Origin: Roridomyces roridus
Lineage: Eukaryota > Basidiomycota > Agaricomycetes > Agaricales > Mycenaceae
DNA length: 64,000 nt
Direction: 5' to 3'
Assembly (NCBI GenBank): GCA_029378245.1
Contig: JARKIF010000032.1
Coordinates: 248,001-312,000, forward strand
The notes beneath the pieces were generated by a model, which saw only the letters and a program-made list of their open reading frames with translations, was not told where the DNA came from and ran no database searches. The position numbers and the translations under genes were made by a program. Below are positions 11,578 to 23,465 of this stretch, one piece after another; position 1 is the first letter of the stretch, and every line of letters begins with the position of its first letter.

Positions 11578-12392
11578 ACTTTCCGCCTCACACGTGCCGC
11601 TCGATATGGCAATTTGATGGGGGCAGTGCATGGGCAGTGTTCTCGGCCGCTTTTCGGCCATCTGTTTGCTAGTACAAACATCGCGTTCCTTGTCTTCCTC
11701 CATCCCCCTCCTCGCTGCCCCCACCGCTCGTAACAGCCGCTCCCTTGAACGCCCACTGGCTTTTCCCATCCTCGCCGGTGCCCTTCCTCGCATTGCGCTT
11801 AGTGGCCCTGCACGCTCGTCGCTCTGACTCACCAGGTGACTCGTGAGTCGTCATCTGTAACCTCTCACCTTTTGTCTCGCAGTCGCATACCCGCCCAGAG
11901 CTGCCTGCACCGATCTCATCTCGCACGTCGCTGGACCCGCCGCACGCCTATCCGCCCGCACGCGTTACCCCTGTGCACGCCTATACCCGCCCAAATCCAC
12001 GCTCTCCCGTTCGCAGACTCGCCCATGCCAGGCTGCTGATTTGTCGCGCCCCACTTGACCAACCCAACCCTACACTCACCCACTCGCCCGCACGCCGCGT
12101 ATCCCTTACCTCGCCTCTGTCACCGTCGGCGGTGTGCCGATTGGCCTTTCCTCTCGCTTCCTTACGATACCCGCTTTTGTATGCTTAATATATGACTCGA
12201 TGAGCTTCTCCCCCCTCTCTCTGTGGTATACAACCCTCTTTCTAAGTTTTTGATACCATTGTGTAGACTGTAAATGGACTTCGCCAGATTTTGTCTGTCT
12301 TGCCGTGTGATGAGATCACGGCTGCCGGCGTTGCACAGCAACACTGCCTCCATCAAATTCCCATATCGAGCGGCACGTGTGAGGCGGAAAGT
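11578..12392. repeat. Fold-back repeat: 51-bp inverted arms around a pyrimidine-rich spacer
   Basis: Arm 1 (11578-11628) and arm 2 (12342-12392, reverse complement) share ACTTTCCGCCTCACACGTGC and run on for 51 bp with only two mismatches. Outside the arms a direct repeat flanks the unit: CAAGT(TTA)CCACGCCGCC at 11553-11570 and CAAGTCCACGCCGCC at 12396-12410. The roughly 700-bp interior is strongly C/T-rich on the plus strand over about 11690-12180 and has no supported gene. The unit sits between the promoter of copy A and the 3' end of copy B. It could be a foldback or MITE-like element, or a relic of rearrangement during the tandem duplication. Confidence 0.7.
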
Positions 12393-12470
12393 ACGCAAGT
12401 CCACGCCGCCTTGTCATGACAAATTGACATGAGCTTTCATTCGATCCAAGACGCAGTAAAGAAGATATTT

Positions 12471-13645
12471 CTACGTTCGCGATGGGCAAGACCAATGGCA
12501 GTCTCCCAGCTCCCCGTTATCATGAATTGCCCTCACAGCGCGAGAAACATGGCAGCGGTGACCCAGCAGGAGAGTGTCGTGCCCAGGCAGCTTAATTGAC
12601 CCGCTCAACTGCTCCTCTGTGGTAGAGTGAGAGATGGGAGGAGCTAGAGCGACTTGAGCATGACGTGCTGGTAAGAACTAATTCGACCGTCCACTGACCG
12701 ATCATCAAGAGTTTGTTGCCTGAATCCTCCTCCAGATAGTTGGGCATGTTCTTCGTCAAGCGTTTTGCAATGTAGTCAATCTCGTATTTGCCCGGTTCAA
12801 CGACGACCTCCTTCAACCCCCCCGCTGAATTCAATCTCTCCACGAACACCCAGTCCACCCGGGAATGGCCGTTTCGGTGGTATTGCCTGTCGTCGAAAAA
12901 GCGAGCGACCTCCAGATCGAAGAACTCCTTCAACTGCTTCTTCGAAAGGTCGCTGGGAACCGCCATTTGGAAAAAGAGACCAAGCGTGTCGAGTGCACGC
13001 TGCAAATGGCAGAGTGCAGAGTCCGGAAGTTGAACCCTTGTTTTCTTCTTGCCGTGCTGCATCTAAAAAAGCTAGGTGAAGAGAGTGGACTCGGGAGTAG
13101 GAATGAACTGACACTATAGTATACAGGGAAAGGCATGAATACGACGTCAAATATCTGGCGGCTGCTTGTGTTGGACTGAGACTGAGCGAAGGGTGACAGA
13201 GGCACTACGGTGGACTCCGAGTCTTGGTCCGACTCTGAGTCCAGTGTATCCTTCGTTGGTTTGGGCTGCAGTGTACGATGCAGCGCTTCCTCAAGACAAG
13301 CAAGCATAGTTGTTACTTGATCCAAACAGCCAGCTTGGCCTCGCAGTTTCAAGTGGCCCTAATCGGTACTGTGAATATACGAATAATTTCGAGTAACGAT
13401 TCGTGAAGACATGGACATACTTTTTGACCTTTGGCCTCCCGCTGCCAGTCCTCGGCTTGTGACATCAGATCCAGCAGCTCCCTAATCTTGTCTGAGTCTG
13501 AGTCCTCTGGGACGTCTTTATCAGACTCCTCCGACACCTCCACCATCGGGCGGACTTTCGAGCCAAGCTTCTCGAACCTGGACAGGATGTCGTCCACGCG
13601 TTTCCCCCCGCTGAACTGACGCATTGCAGCCAAAGGAGAGGCCAT
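12471..13645 (-). CDS. Tandem family protein, copy B (unrecognised family)
   Basis: Four exons (13421-13645, 13125-13358, 12699-13062, 12471-12643) give 331 residues. It follows copy A in order: an N-terminal helix with FSGGKRVDDILSRFEKLG, an acidic middle with SDQDSES, IFDVVFMPFP at the second splice site, then LDTLGLFFQMAV, SRVDWVFVERL, MPNYLEEDSGNKLLMIG and a last exon with IKLPG, LLLGHRCHVSRAVRAI and a CPS end. Introns of 62, 62 and 55 bp fall at the same places as in copies A and C. It is the shortest and most diverged of the intact copies. Function unknown; the conserved Cys/His tail may bind metal or form a disulphide (inference). Confidence 0.72.
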
Positions 13646-14516
13646 TTCGCGCCTGAATCAAGAGGGACGCGTGTGAAGGTCCAGTAGTCAGACGAGGCCG
13701 CAAAGCGCGAAGGGAAGAGCCGGAGAATTGATTGGCCCGCAAATCATGCGAGCACTTTGATGGAGCACGATATTCGGATGGTCTCTTCAGACGCTCTTCA
13801 GTCTTCGACAGAGTAATATGTCCCGAATATGAGAGAACGTAGTCTATCCTACAGTCATTGTCAGTCGTTGTCGCTTTTCCCCAAGATTATCGGTTGTAAG
13901 TCGAGACACGAACTTGGAAGATGTGAAAGCACTACGATGCGGGGTAGCTTGCGCCGCTGGATGGACATGGGATTCAGCAACCATCCTCCTGTCAGTGCCA
14001 ATGGTATTAGAATTCAGTATAGGGGTTCAAAGCCAAACAGCAGATTACAATCCGCTTCGTCTCTTTAAGGAAATAACTAATTGATCGCGGCAGGCCGCCA
14101 AGTTCCTGTGACGGAGAGCTCGCGGCAATCGGCGGCTAGCTAGTCCCGGCACAGAGAGGGATCGTTCGGACAAGATGAGTGTCGCAGGGTTTCTGGTATT
14201 CGGAATCTCTACCTCGCTAACGACGGACTACAGCTTTATATACTACGGATACGATCGGAAACAAGGGTTGAACAAGGGGTGCCAAGGAATGTGGTGCCGT
14301 CGCGTCGAGTCGATAACGAGAGTCGGGGTTCTAAAATCATCAGTGGAAGAGTAGATAATCAAAATGGAAAATATATTCGTTACAGTTCCACTTTACTCAT
14401 TCTATGAAGACACAAAGTACGCTTCCAAGAAAGATATATTTTTGGTCATAGCAAAAGGTAGTATAGAACATAGTCTCCGGAGTGAAAATGGCCCTCGCCG
14501 AGGTCGGTAGAATGTC
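13646..14516. other. Spacer between tandem copies B and C
   Basis: It contains the upstream region of copy B and the downstream flank of copy C. The sequence at 14417-14445 (CGCTTCCAAGAAAGA, then TATTTTTGGTC) matches the flank downstream of copy A near 10019-10050, showing that the duplicated unit includes 3' flanking DNA. No other gene is seen. Confidence 0.6.
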
Positions 14517-15832
14517 TCAGACCAGTGCCTTCCCCGAGTCACCCGAGGCCCGGGATGGACAAAGACTCTCGCACTGCCCTTTGCGATTGCTAATGGCAGC
14601 CTGAGCGCGGGCAGTAAGGCAGCGGTGTCCCGCCTGGGATTTTGTGGTGCCAGGCAGCTGTATCGCGCCAGAAAGTAGCTCGGAGTGGGGAGCTGAAGAT
14701 ACAGAGAAAATTAGGGCAGGTCGGCAGCCTATCATGCCCACGTACCGATCAACAGGATTTTGCGGCCGGTACCGAGATAATTTGGGATCAACCTCCTATG
14801 TTTAGGAGCCGTCCTGGTCAAGGACTGGAGCCATTCGAGGGTGAAATGCTCCTTGGTAATCGTATCCACACGGAACTGATCATAATCCCGACCCTTTTTC
14901 TCTGACAAGAGTACCCAGTCAAAAGGATTCAACTCTCCGATAGTACACAACTCATGTTCTTTGTAAAACCTTTTCACATGCGGGTGAAAGATGGTAGGAC
15001 AGACGAGTCCATAGTTTCTTCAGTGAGTGTGACTTGAAAAATGAGACCAAGCTTCTGCTGTTCTTTTTGAAGAATTTCCAAGGCGAAGTCTGAGATTTTT
15101 CCTTTCGTCAACTGCCATCAAAATTGAGTGGAAGGACTACTGCAGTTCGACGAGTCTCACCTCAGAGGCGCTCAAGGAGATGAATACGACGTCGAAGGTC
15201 TCGGCGAAGACGTCGCTTGGGGCACTGGACACGATCGTGGATACGTTTGTCTGATCGCGCAGAACCGAAATCGAGGTGGGACCGCGTTGAGGTCCCGACG
15301 AGGGCTCACGCTTCAAGTCCGAAAAGCCCTCAACAGGAGCGCCCGATGCAGCACTGCCCGAGGCTTGCGTGGCTCTCGCTTTGAGGGCCGATAGTTGGGA
15401 GGTGGGATTAAACTCCCGCGCGCGAGACTTGATCGTTTGAGGGAAGGACATTGTGACGTCCTTGGACCCTTCTTTACGCGAGTCCTGCGTAGTTCTCACT
15501 GGGGTGGGTAGTCCATAGTTGGGATCGATCTTCCGCCCACGAGACTCAATCGTCTGCAGAATGAGTCGGAACTTGTCCCACTGATTGTGCTGGATACTTG
15601 TCAGATAAGCTGTTGGGTAGGGAGACCATATCATACGCACTGATTCCAGTTGTAAATTTTGGAGCTCTGTGGCAATCCCCGTCAAAGTAACAAGCTGTTC
15701 CTTGGTGCTCATGCCCGAATCGCGCATAATATCAGGGTCTATCGCGATGTTAACGCGATCCACGAGTTCGTCCATGCTACGCAAGATTTCGACGAGTCTG
15801 CTCGCACTGACTTCGGGTAATAAGTCGGCCAT
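14517..15832 (-). pseudogene. Tandem family copy C, probably inactivated by a frameshift
   Basis: Exons equivalent to those of copy A lie at 15641-15832, 15161-15589, 14746-15111 and 14517-14692, starting MADLLPEVSASRLVEILRS and ending with APHSELLSGAIQLPGTTKSQ and GHRCLTARAQAAI. Their total is 1163 nt, not a multiple of three. In exon 3 the frame that reads KLGLIFQVTLTEETM meets a stop, while HVKRFYKEHEL onward is open in another frame, so a one-base deletion (or two-base gain) lies near 15000-15030. The middle exon carries an internal duplication absent from copy A: QTIESRGRKIDPN and QTIKSRAREFNPT begin two related units of about 40 residues. The 51-bp stopless first intron (15590-15640) matches copy A. 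Confidence 0.7.
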
Positions 15833-16165
15833 TAGGTTTTCAATTCGCAAGAGAATGTAGGAAAGCGGGAAGTCAGAGAATAAGTGCCAAGTGGTGAGCA
15901 GGAAAGCAAGAGCTGTGCGTGAATCAACCAAGTGCTAACGTGACCAAACAATCGGATGGTTGCATTACGGCGCAGTTCCGGCGAGATTGCCGTTTCCTGC
16001 CGCGATCACGAGCACAAAGTTCCACTTTCTCGTTCAATGAGGACTCTGAACGCCTGGAGGCAAGAATAATTCGAGGGATGATCCGCTCCCTGGGGTGCAA
16101 CTTGTGGCGCGAAAACTACCAGAACTAGAAGCCATCTATCCTTTCGTGCTAACTCCCCGGGATCC
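15833..16165. other. Intergenic region between copy C and the small CLVL protein gene
   Basis: No gene is supported here. The right end leads into the core promoter of the small ORF at 16231. Confidence 0.5.
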
Positions 16166-16172
16166 ATATAAG
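16166..16172 (+). promoter_or_regulatory. TATA-like box of the small CLVL protein gene
   Basis: The heptamer ATATAAG lies 59 bp before the ATG at 16231, a usual distance for a fungal TATA box with a short 5' UTR. Confidence 0.4.
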
Positions 16173-16230
16173 ACTCCACTCATTCACTTCACAAAAGCCG
16201 GAGCGCCAGCCAGGTTATTACGACCCCCTC

Positions 16231-16572
16231 ATGTCTCCTACGAGTCAAAGGCCACCTCCACCCCCAGCGCATTCCATTTCCCGCGCAAGCTCATTCACCC
16301 TCTGCTCGCCCACAAAGCGGAGGAGCTGGTTCAGATCCCAAATCAACAGAGACTTGGTCGACCACCCGGTAGACACCATGCGCAGGACCCTACTCAAAAA
16401 ATTGTCAAAATTATTCAAAGCCAAGATGCATATGCGCTCTGCTCCTCCTCCAAGTCCTAGTGGCCCAGCCGCCGCATGGAATTTCGCGCCCACGTCGAGA
16501 CCAACTCGTAGTAGTGCCTGGCAAGGTCCTCCCGAAGAGGCACCGCCCATAAACTACTGCCTCGTACTATGA
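16231..16572 (+). CDS. Small basic proline-rich protein with C-terminal CLVL (CaaX-type) motif
   Basis: An uninterrupted 113-codon frame starts at ATG 16231 behind a TATA-like box. The product begins MSPTSQRPPPPPAHS, has a central basic, possibly amphipathic segment (MRRTLLKKLSKLFKAKM), a second Pro-rich stretch and ends PPINYCLVL. A final Cys-aliphatic-aliphatic-Leu tail is the type recognised by geranylgeranyltransferase I; RhoA-type GTPases also end CLVL. No GTPase fold is present. Basidiomycete mating pheromone precursors are also short proteins ending in CaaX, but they are usually under about 80 residues and end in Ala, Ser or Met, so that reading is weak. It may be a chance ORF; expression data would decide. 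Confidence 0.4.
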   Translation: MSPTSQRPPPPPAHSISRASSFTLCSPTKRRSWFRSQINRDLVDHPVDTMRRTLLKKLSKLFKAKMHMRSAPPPSPSGPAAAWNFAPTSRPTRSSAWQGPPEEAPPINYCLVL

Positions 16573-17110
16573 GTGCGTATGCTCTTCGCACCCGGATGGA
16601 ATACTGCTTACTGACCTTCGGCTCCAGTCAGGATGCGTTTTGGTTACATATGTACTCGCACATAATTTGCGGTCCCGTCGGATATAGGGAAGGGGAGCGA
16701 AGATCGGGAAAGAATTGCGGAGACTCGAGCTGCGATGATGATACGTGCGGGACGGGATGACCTGGAAGGGCGCGCGTCAATGCCAGTGGTATTATTTACG
16801 GCGCTGTGAAAAACTGAACTTGTACATACCACACCGGTATGATACCCGTGACTGAATAGTTCCAGAAAGAGACATGTGAGCGCGTTTGGTTTGCCGCATG
16901 TGCGAGAAGGTGCGGCGAAAACATATCTTATCACCATATCTTGGAACGCGCTCTTGGAACGTGCGTCCCAGACAGGCAACGCGTTTTCAAGCCCAGGAAA
17001 AACGAGAATGGAATCCAAATGACCATTTATCTATACAAAGAACCGAAAAATACAGATTATAACGAGGGGATAACATACTTCTGGTCGTAGATCATACGCT
17101 CCTCTCCAGG
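16573..17110. other. Intergenic region without a supported gene
   Basis: A 124-codon minus-strand frame at 16644-17018 has no motif or support. The right end is the 3' flank of the iron transporter gene. Confidence 0.5.
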
Positions 17111-18166
17111 CTAGTGGTCACCTCCTTCCAACGCCTTGACGATACCAAACGCAGCTTGAAAAGGAATCAGTCGAGAGGGAAAATAATGAGGAACCTCTGA
17201 ACGCACCAGCTGCAGCAACACCACCGACCATCAACGTACTGAACGCGCCCCACACATAACCGCCAGCTCCAATACCAGCGCCGGTCACGCGGGCTTTGAC
17301 GGCACCAAAGACGAGCAGCACGATGCCAGTGACAAAGGCGCTCCAGATGAGAGCGACGTGCGCCCGCGGAATGAAGAAATATGGTAAAAGCGGTATGATT
17401 CCACCGACGAGGTAACCAGTGCCAATGGTGATTGCGGAGATGTACAACCGACTGGTAGGCACCTCCTCCAACCCTTGGCCGAACTTGAGCAGGAAAGGCG
17501 TGAGCCCAACCTCTTTACTCCACCGGAGGGACTCGTTTGACTCGAGGTCGTGAGCTTGAATAGGATTGGACGAGGACGGGGGGACCTCGGCTTCGCGCAA
17601 ACAGCGGGCAACAGCGCGGCAAGTACGTTCATCGACGCCGATAGGGGCAAGCACCTCAGCCACTTCCCGCTCCATCTCGCTGTCGCAACTGCGGATTACG
17701 CGGGCGGCGGTGGTGTTTTGCAAGAATCGGTAGTGATCGCGCTCAGCTTGGGAGGCCAGGAAGCCGCCAATACCCATCGAGATGGCACCAGCGATGAGCT
17801 CGGCTACACCACCGAGAACGACGAGACGCGATTCGCCGAGGGAAGAGAGGCCGGCGGTGAGAGCAAAGGGCACCGTGAGACCATCGGAGAGACCAATGAC
17901 GCTGTGGAGTTGTAAGTGGCAGCGGCTTTGCTGGCGAGAAAGACGAACACGTCGCGGACAACATCAGGGTCAATGAGGGTTCGTTCGTCGCCCTTGAGGT
18001 CTTTGCAGCAGACACCGTCAGGGCGCAAGTGTTGCGAGCAGCGGACAGAGGGTTGCTCAGGGGTTGGCTCTGGGGGATTGAGAGACCAGACCGTGGGTTT
18101 TGCAGGGTTTCCAGAGGGAGCTGAGCGTGGAAGAGGAACAGAGGGTGCTGGCGAGGAGGAGGACAT
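17111..18166 (-). CDS. CCC1: Vacuolar iron/manganese transporter, Ccc1/VIT1 family
   Basis: Three exons (17949-18166, 17207-17901, 17111-17154) give 318 residues. After a Pro/Ser-rich cytosolic N-terminus of about 50 residues comes the family signature VVRDVVIGLSDGLTVPFALT, created across the first splice site (intron 17902-17948, donor GTTCGT). Then follow GGVAELIAGAISMGIGGFLA, a charged cytosolic domain with E-x2-E-x-E metal-binding type residues (SEMEREVAEVLAPIGVDE), and the C-terminal helices ending AAAAFGIVKALEGGDH. Five transmembrane segments are expected in this family, which moves Fe2+ or Mn2+ from cytosol into the vacuole for storage and detoxification. The last exon is joined by a 52-bp intron at 17155-17206. 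The symbol is given by family homology only. Confidence 0.9.
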
Positions 18167-18491
18167 GGTGGTGGAGCGAAAGAGACTTTGAATTTGGCAC
18201 TTCCTATTTAGGTTGCTTACAAAAGCTGATCCGTCCAATCACAGGCAACTAATTTGCACCGACAACCAATCGGAGGCCACCAATTACGAGCGCGTTTATT
18301 TTTCTGAAGTGATTGCCGAGGACGCGTCATGGCAATTGAGCGCGTCTGCTGGCTGAAATTTTCGGGAGAATCATGGGCGCGGAATTAGAATGCATTTCCA
18401 ATGGACGAAAGTACGGGTACAGCAACAAGAAAACAATATGACAACAGGTGAAGATTAACATTAAGATGAGGGCAAGGTGCGGAATGAGCTT
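18167..18491. other. Intergenic region between the iron transporter and CaM kinase genes
   Basis: It holds the iron transporter promoter and the 3' flank of the kinase gene. No gene, repeat or RNA feature is evident. Confidence 0.5.
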
Positions 18492-19986
<1,495 letters not shown>

Positions 19987-20478
19987 CTTGAGAGCCGATT
20001 ACCACAATAGAGCACCGTCGAACCGGTGCAGATGAGGGAGGGAAAGAAAGAGACGAAGAAACAAGCGCCGGTGACTTTCTAATTATACGTCTCGCAATTC
20101 TGTGCTTCTGACGACAAGTGAAGAAACACTTTTGGTTGCAGCCTCGCCCTGATGGTCCCAGAGTCATTTAGCGTGTCAAAGGCTCTGCCACAGATGCCCC
20201 TTCCCATCCCATCCATCCTTGAATCAAGGGAGGAATGTGATAGATAGCAGACGACGAACTGCCATCTCTGGTATTACTGCCATACTGGCAATGGACAAAT
20301 GATTACCACGTCGAGTGGTATAAGTTTGCAAGAAATGCAGATTCCGAAAGGCGCAGAGTCAAAAGGTCATGGACGTTCAAGTGAAAGAGAAAAATGATGG
20401 TCTGTTGTTGATCAAAGGCGCAAGTACGGTATATTATTGTAAAGTAAACCCAGCAAGCGACATACACATCCCATCTGC
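19987..20478. other. Intergenic region upstream of the kinase
   Basis: It contains the promoter of the CaM kinase and the 3' flank of the cyclin-fold-like gene; I see no further feature. Confidence 0.55.
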
Positions 20479-23285
20479 TCAATACTTTGAAGCTGCACGC
20501 ACCCAGCACCGACAACCCTCCAACTCCTCCTGAACGAAATAAGCATACCAAGCAGATACTCAAGTCAAGAATACGCACGTCTGTGATCCCCATAACGTCT
20601 TTCATATCAAGCACCACCCCCTCAATCTCCCTCTCAGCCCTCTGCTCCAGCTTCCAAACATCAGCTTCGGACAGCTGAGTTGCCCGTCGCCCGCCCCGAC
20701 GTCCAATGACGACCCCATTCACCGACTTGTCGTACTTGTACTTGAACACAAGCGCCGCCATGAGGGCTTCCGCCAAAACCGCCGCGGTCAAAAGCGAGAT
20801 CCGGAACTTGAGGATATCCGGCTCTACAAAATCGCATCAGGAGAACGGAAGGAAGGAAGAAGTGGAGTGAAACGCACCTGCAACAGCTTCAAAGAAGCGA
20901 TGCCAAGCCTCCTTCTGCGTGTGTTTCCATCCGTCGCTGAAATCGAGTAGTTGGCGGAGTGCCGGAAGCGCAAGCCACAATTCGTCCATAATTGGCTGCG
21001 GAGTTCCACCGAGAGAGTAATTGAAAACGGAAAGAGCGTCTCGCACCCCAATCTAAGCCATGCATAAGAAATGGAAGGATTCAAAGTATGTAGTATGTAC
21101 ATACCTCGAGGTCATCCTCTAGACATTTGTGCGGGGCGAGAGCGATGATCTCGTCAAGGTACACTGGGTATAGAGGCGCCAAGGTGTCTCGGTGAAGCTG
21201 CGATAGCCATTAGCACCAATTTTGGGCACCAAGGGCCACAAACCTTGACGCTGATATCGAGACAAGCAAGACAAGCATCCCAGGCCGTAAGGTCCCAGCC
21301 TTCAGGCGGAATAGAAGGGTCGAATGGCACTTGATTAGCAGCTTCCGCATCCGAGGCTTGCCTCTCCTCCATCTCGCGCCTCCGCTCGTCGTCCCCCATA
21401 TACAGGTAGAAGTAGCGGAGGAAAGAGTACGCTGCGTGGAACCGCGTTTCCGGTGAGGTGAGGAGCTGGTCGGTCAGCCCGGGCGGGTTCCCAAAATACC
21501 TTTCGGGATCGTGCTTCTTCCACCGGGCATAAAAGGATTTCTTTGGCAAGACCTAAAATGCGCCTTCATTCACCAGAAAGCAGCGGGGATTCCACACAAC
21601 TCACCTCAAGAAGCCACTCGACGACTTCGACTCTGAGCTCCGGACCTAAACCGAGCGCAACTTCCCATTTGAGACGCTCCAGCTCCCTCCTCCACTCCTC
21701 GTCACTCTCAATCTCTTCCATCTCCATATCCACCTCCCGGATTGCATTTTCCACAGACAGAGTGATATCATCAGCAAACACCTTGAGCTTCTCCGCAGCC
21801 CGGAGACGCGCCTCCCGTACCAGCAGGCGCGAAATCCGAATCTTGGCAGATTCCTCACTGGTCAACGGACGCCGCGCAACGTGGTTTGGAGGTGGGGCGA
21901 TGATGGGAACGTCGAATAGGGCAATGGGGTAGGGACTAGTCGGGATGTCCTGGAAGTGCACTAAAGCAGAGGAATCATGAATGGAGGCAGGATAGCAAAC
22001 CTTGGATGGGGTAGCGTCAGGCTGCAGAGAACGCGACTTGCGCAGACTAGCGGGGACTTGAGATAACTTGGCGGCAGCGTTGTGAGACGAAGCTCGTGTT
22101 GACGCGCGAGACGCGAATGAGGACAGGCGCGAGCTCAGCTTGAGTTTCTTGTGGTCCTTCGTGGGACTGGGGTCTTCGCGCACGAAAGAGTAGGATCGTT
22201 TCCCGGTCACGAAACTTTGTGTAGGAGTTCTGGAGTGAGAACTAAGTCAAGAGTTAGTGAGACGCCTCGTCAAGATTGGCAATTTACCGGGAAAGTTGAG
22301 TAGAAGAGGAAGCTATATGTGCGCTGGTGTTAGGGGATGAGTCGAGATCTGCAGCATAACCGCCATAGGAAGAATGAGAAGCAAAAGAATTGCTCCGCGT
22401 CCATGTGAAATCAACATGATTGGGGCCGTATTCAGAGGTAGAGGTCGAGGACCATGAGTAGGAACGAGGGCCAAAATTGTTTCGTGACGAGAATCCTGGG
22501 CGCGGCGAGATGATATAGTCGGGCGTGACAGCGAGGCTCCGTGTAGCCGGGGGGCTACCCTCCTCCGTGGTCACGGTCTGCACGCGCTGATGGGCCACGA
22601 TATCAAGGCGCCTGATTAGCTCGGAGCCGAATTCCTCCTCCTCGGGTTCTGAATGGACAACATCGGCATCCTTGAGAGGTGCATTCGCGTCATACGCGTC
22701 GGGAGAGGTTTGCGGCGACGAAGACGCGTCGGAATCACGATGGGGGAACAACGGGCTTGACGAACGACCTGGGGAGCTACTAACCGGAGGATAGACGTCG
22801 TCGTCATCGCCATCAATCTCCTCCTCCTCCATATCGGATTCTTCGATGTTCACCATACGATAGTTGGAGGTCCACCGAGGCGCGGTCGATGGAGATGATA
22901 GTACACGTCGATCTGTGGGCGATGGAGAGGATGTGGGTGAATACGACGACATGTCGTCCTCTGGGGACGACGATCTCTCCTCGAGATCCGATTCTTCTAT
23001 GATTTCTAACGGTCTAGTGGCGATAGGAGGGAACGAATGCATTTTACGCGCTGGAGGCTGGGAAAAGGAAAAAGACGCGTCGATATCGGACGCGATGGGC
23101 GTTCCGATAGTAGGAGTGAGTGAATGGGAGAACGAGAGATAGTCAGAGTGAGTGGGAGTCTGATTCGTGGCGTCGTCGTCGTCGGTGACACCACATTCGG
23201 CAATGAAACGCGTATAAGGTCGTGTTGGCATCGTCAAGGTCGGCGCCTTGCGTCTGACAATAGGTGTAGGAGGGCAATCTGGCAT
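20479..23285 (-). CDS. Large disordered protein with C-terminal cyclin-fold-like helical domain
   Basis: The ATG at 23285 opens a Ser/Pro/acid-rich disordered region of over 330 residues with runs such as EESDMEEEEIDGDDDD. A splice at about 22211-22280 joins it to VTGKRSYSFVREDPSPTK. The C-terminal half is helical: ESDEEWRRELERLKWEVALG, then FYARWKKHDPERYFGNPP, RFHAAYSFLRYFYLYMGDD, a charged insert, DACLACLDISVKFHRDTLAP and VRDALSVFNYSLGGTPQPI. The pattern of a helix with Lys after a hydrophobic run, followed by LxxLxFxL...TPxPxxxELW, resembles a cyclin box. The last exon ends with a Cys/Trp-rich tail (GCRCWVRAASKY) at 20479. Function is not known; a cell-cycle or transcription link is inference from the fold-like pattern only. 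Confidence 0.6.
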
Positions 23286-23465
23286 TAGTGGGTAGAAAGG
23301 AACGAAAGACGATGGTGGTGGAAGTCAAGAAGCGATCAATCAACAAAAGCTGCATCCGTATAAGAGTACAAACAGTCCATCGTACTATGCCAAAAGCGGG
23401 TGTAAGATATATACAGATACAAGTGCCAGTAAGCATGCAGTATGTCATAAGTATCGTCTATTTCG

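Noticed and set aside
16231..16572. Reading of the CLVL ORF as a mating pheromone precursor
   Set aside because: Too long, no nearby pheromone receptor, and the final Leu is unlike the usual basidiomycete CaaX end; kept only as a small CaaX-type protein.
16644..17018. 124-codon minus-strand frame upstream of the CLVL gene's 3' side
   Set aside because: No homology signal and no start or splice context.
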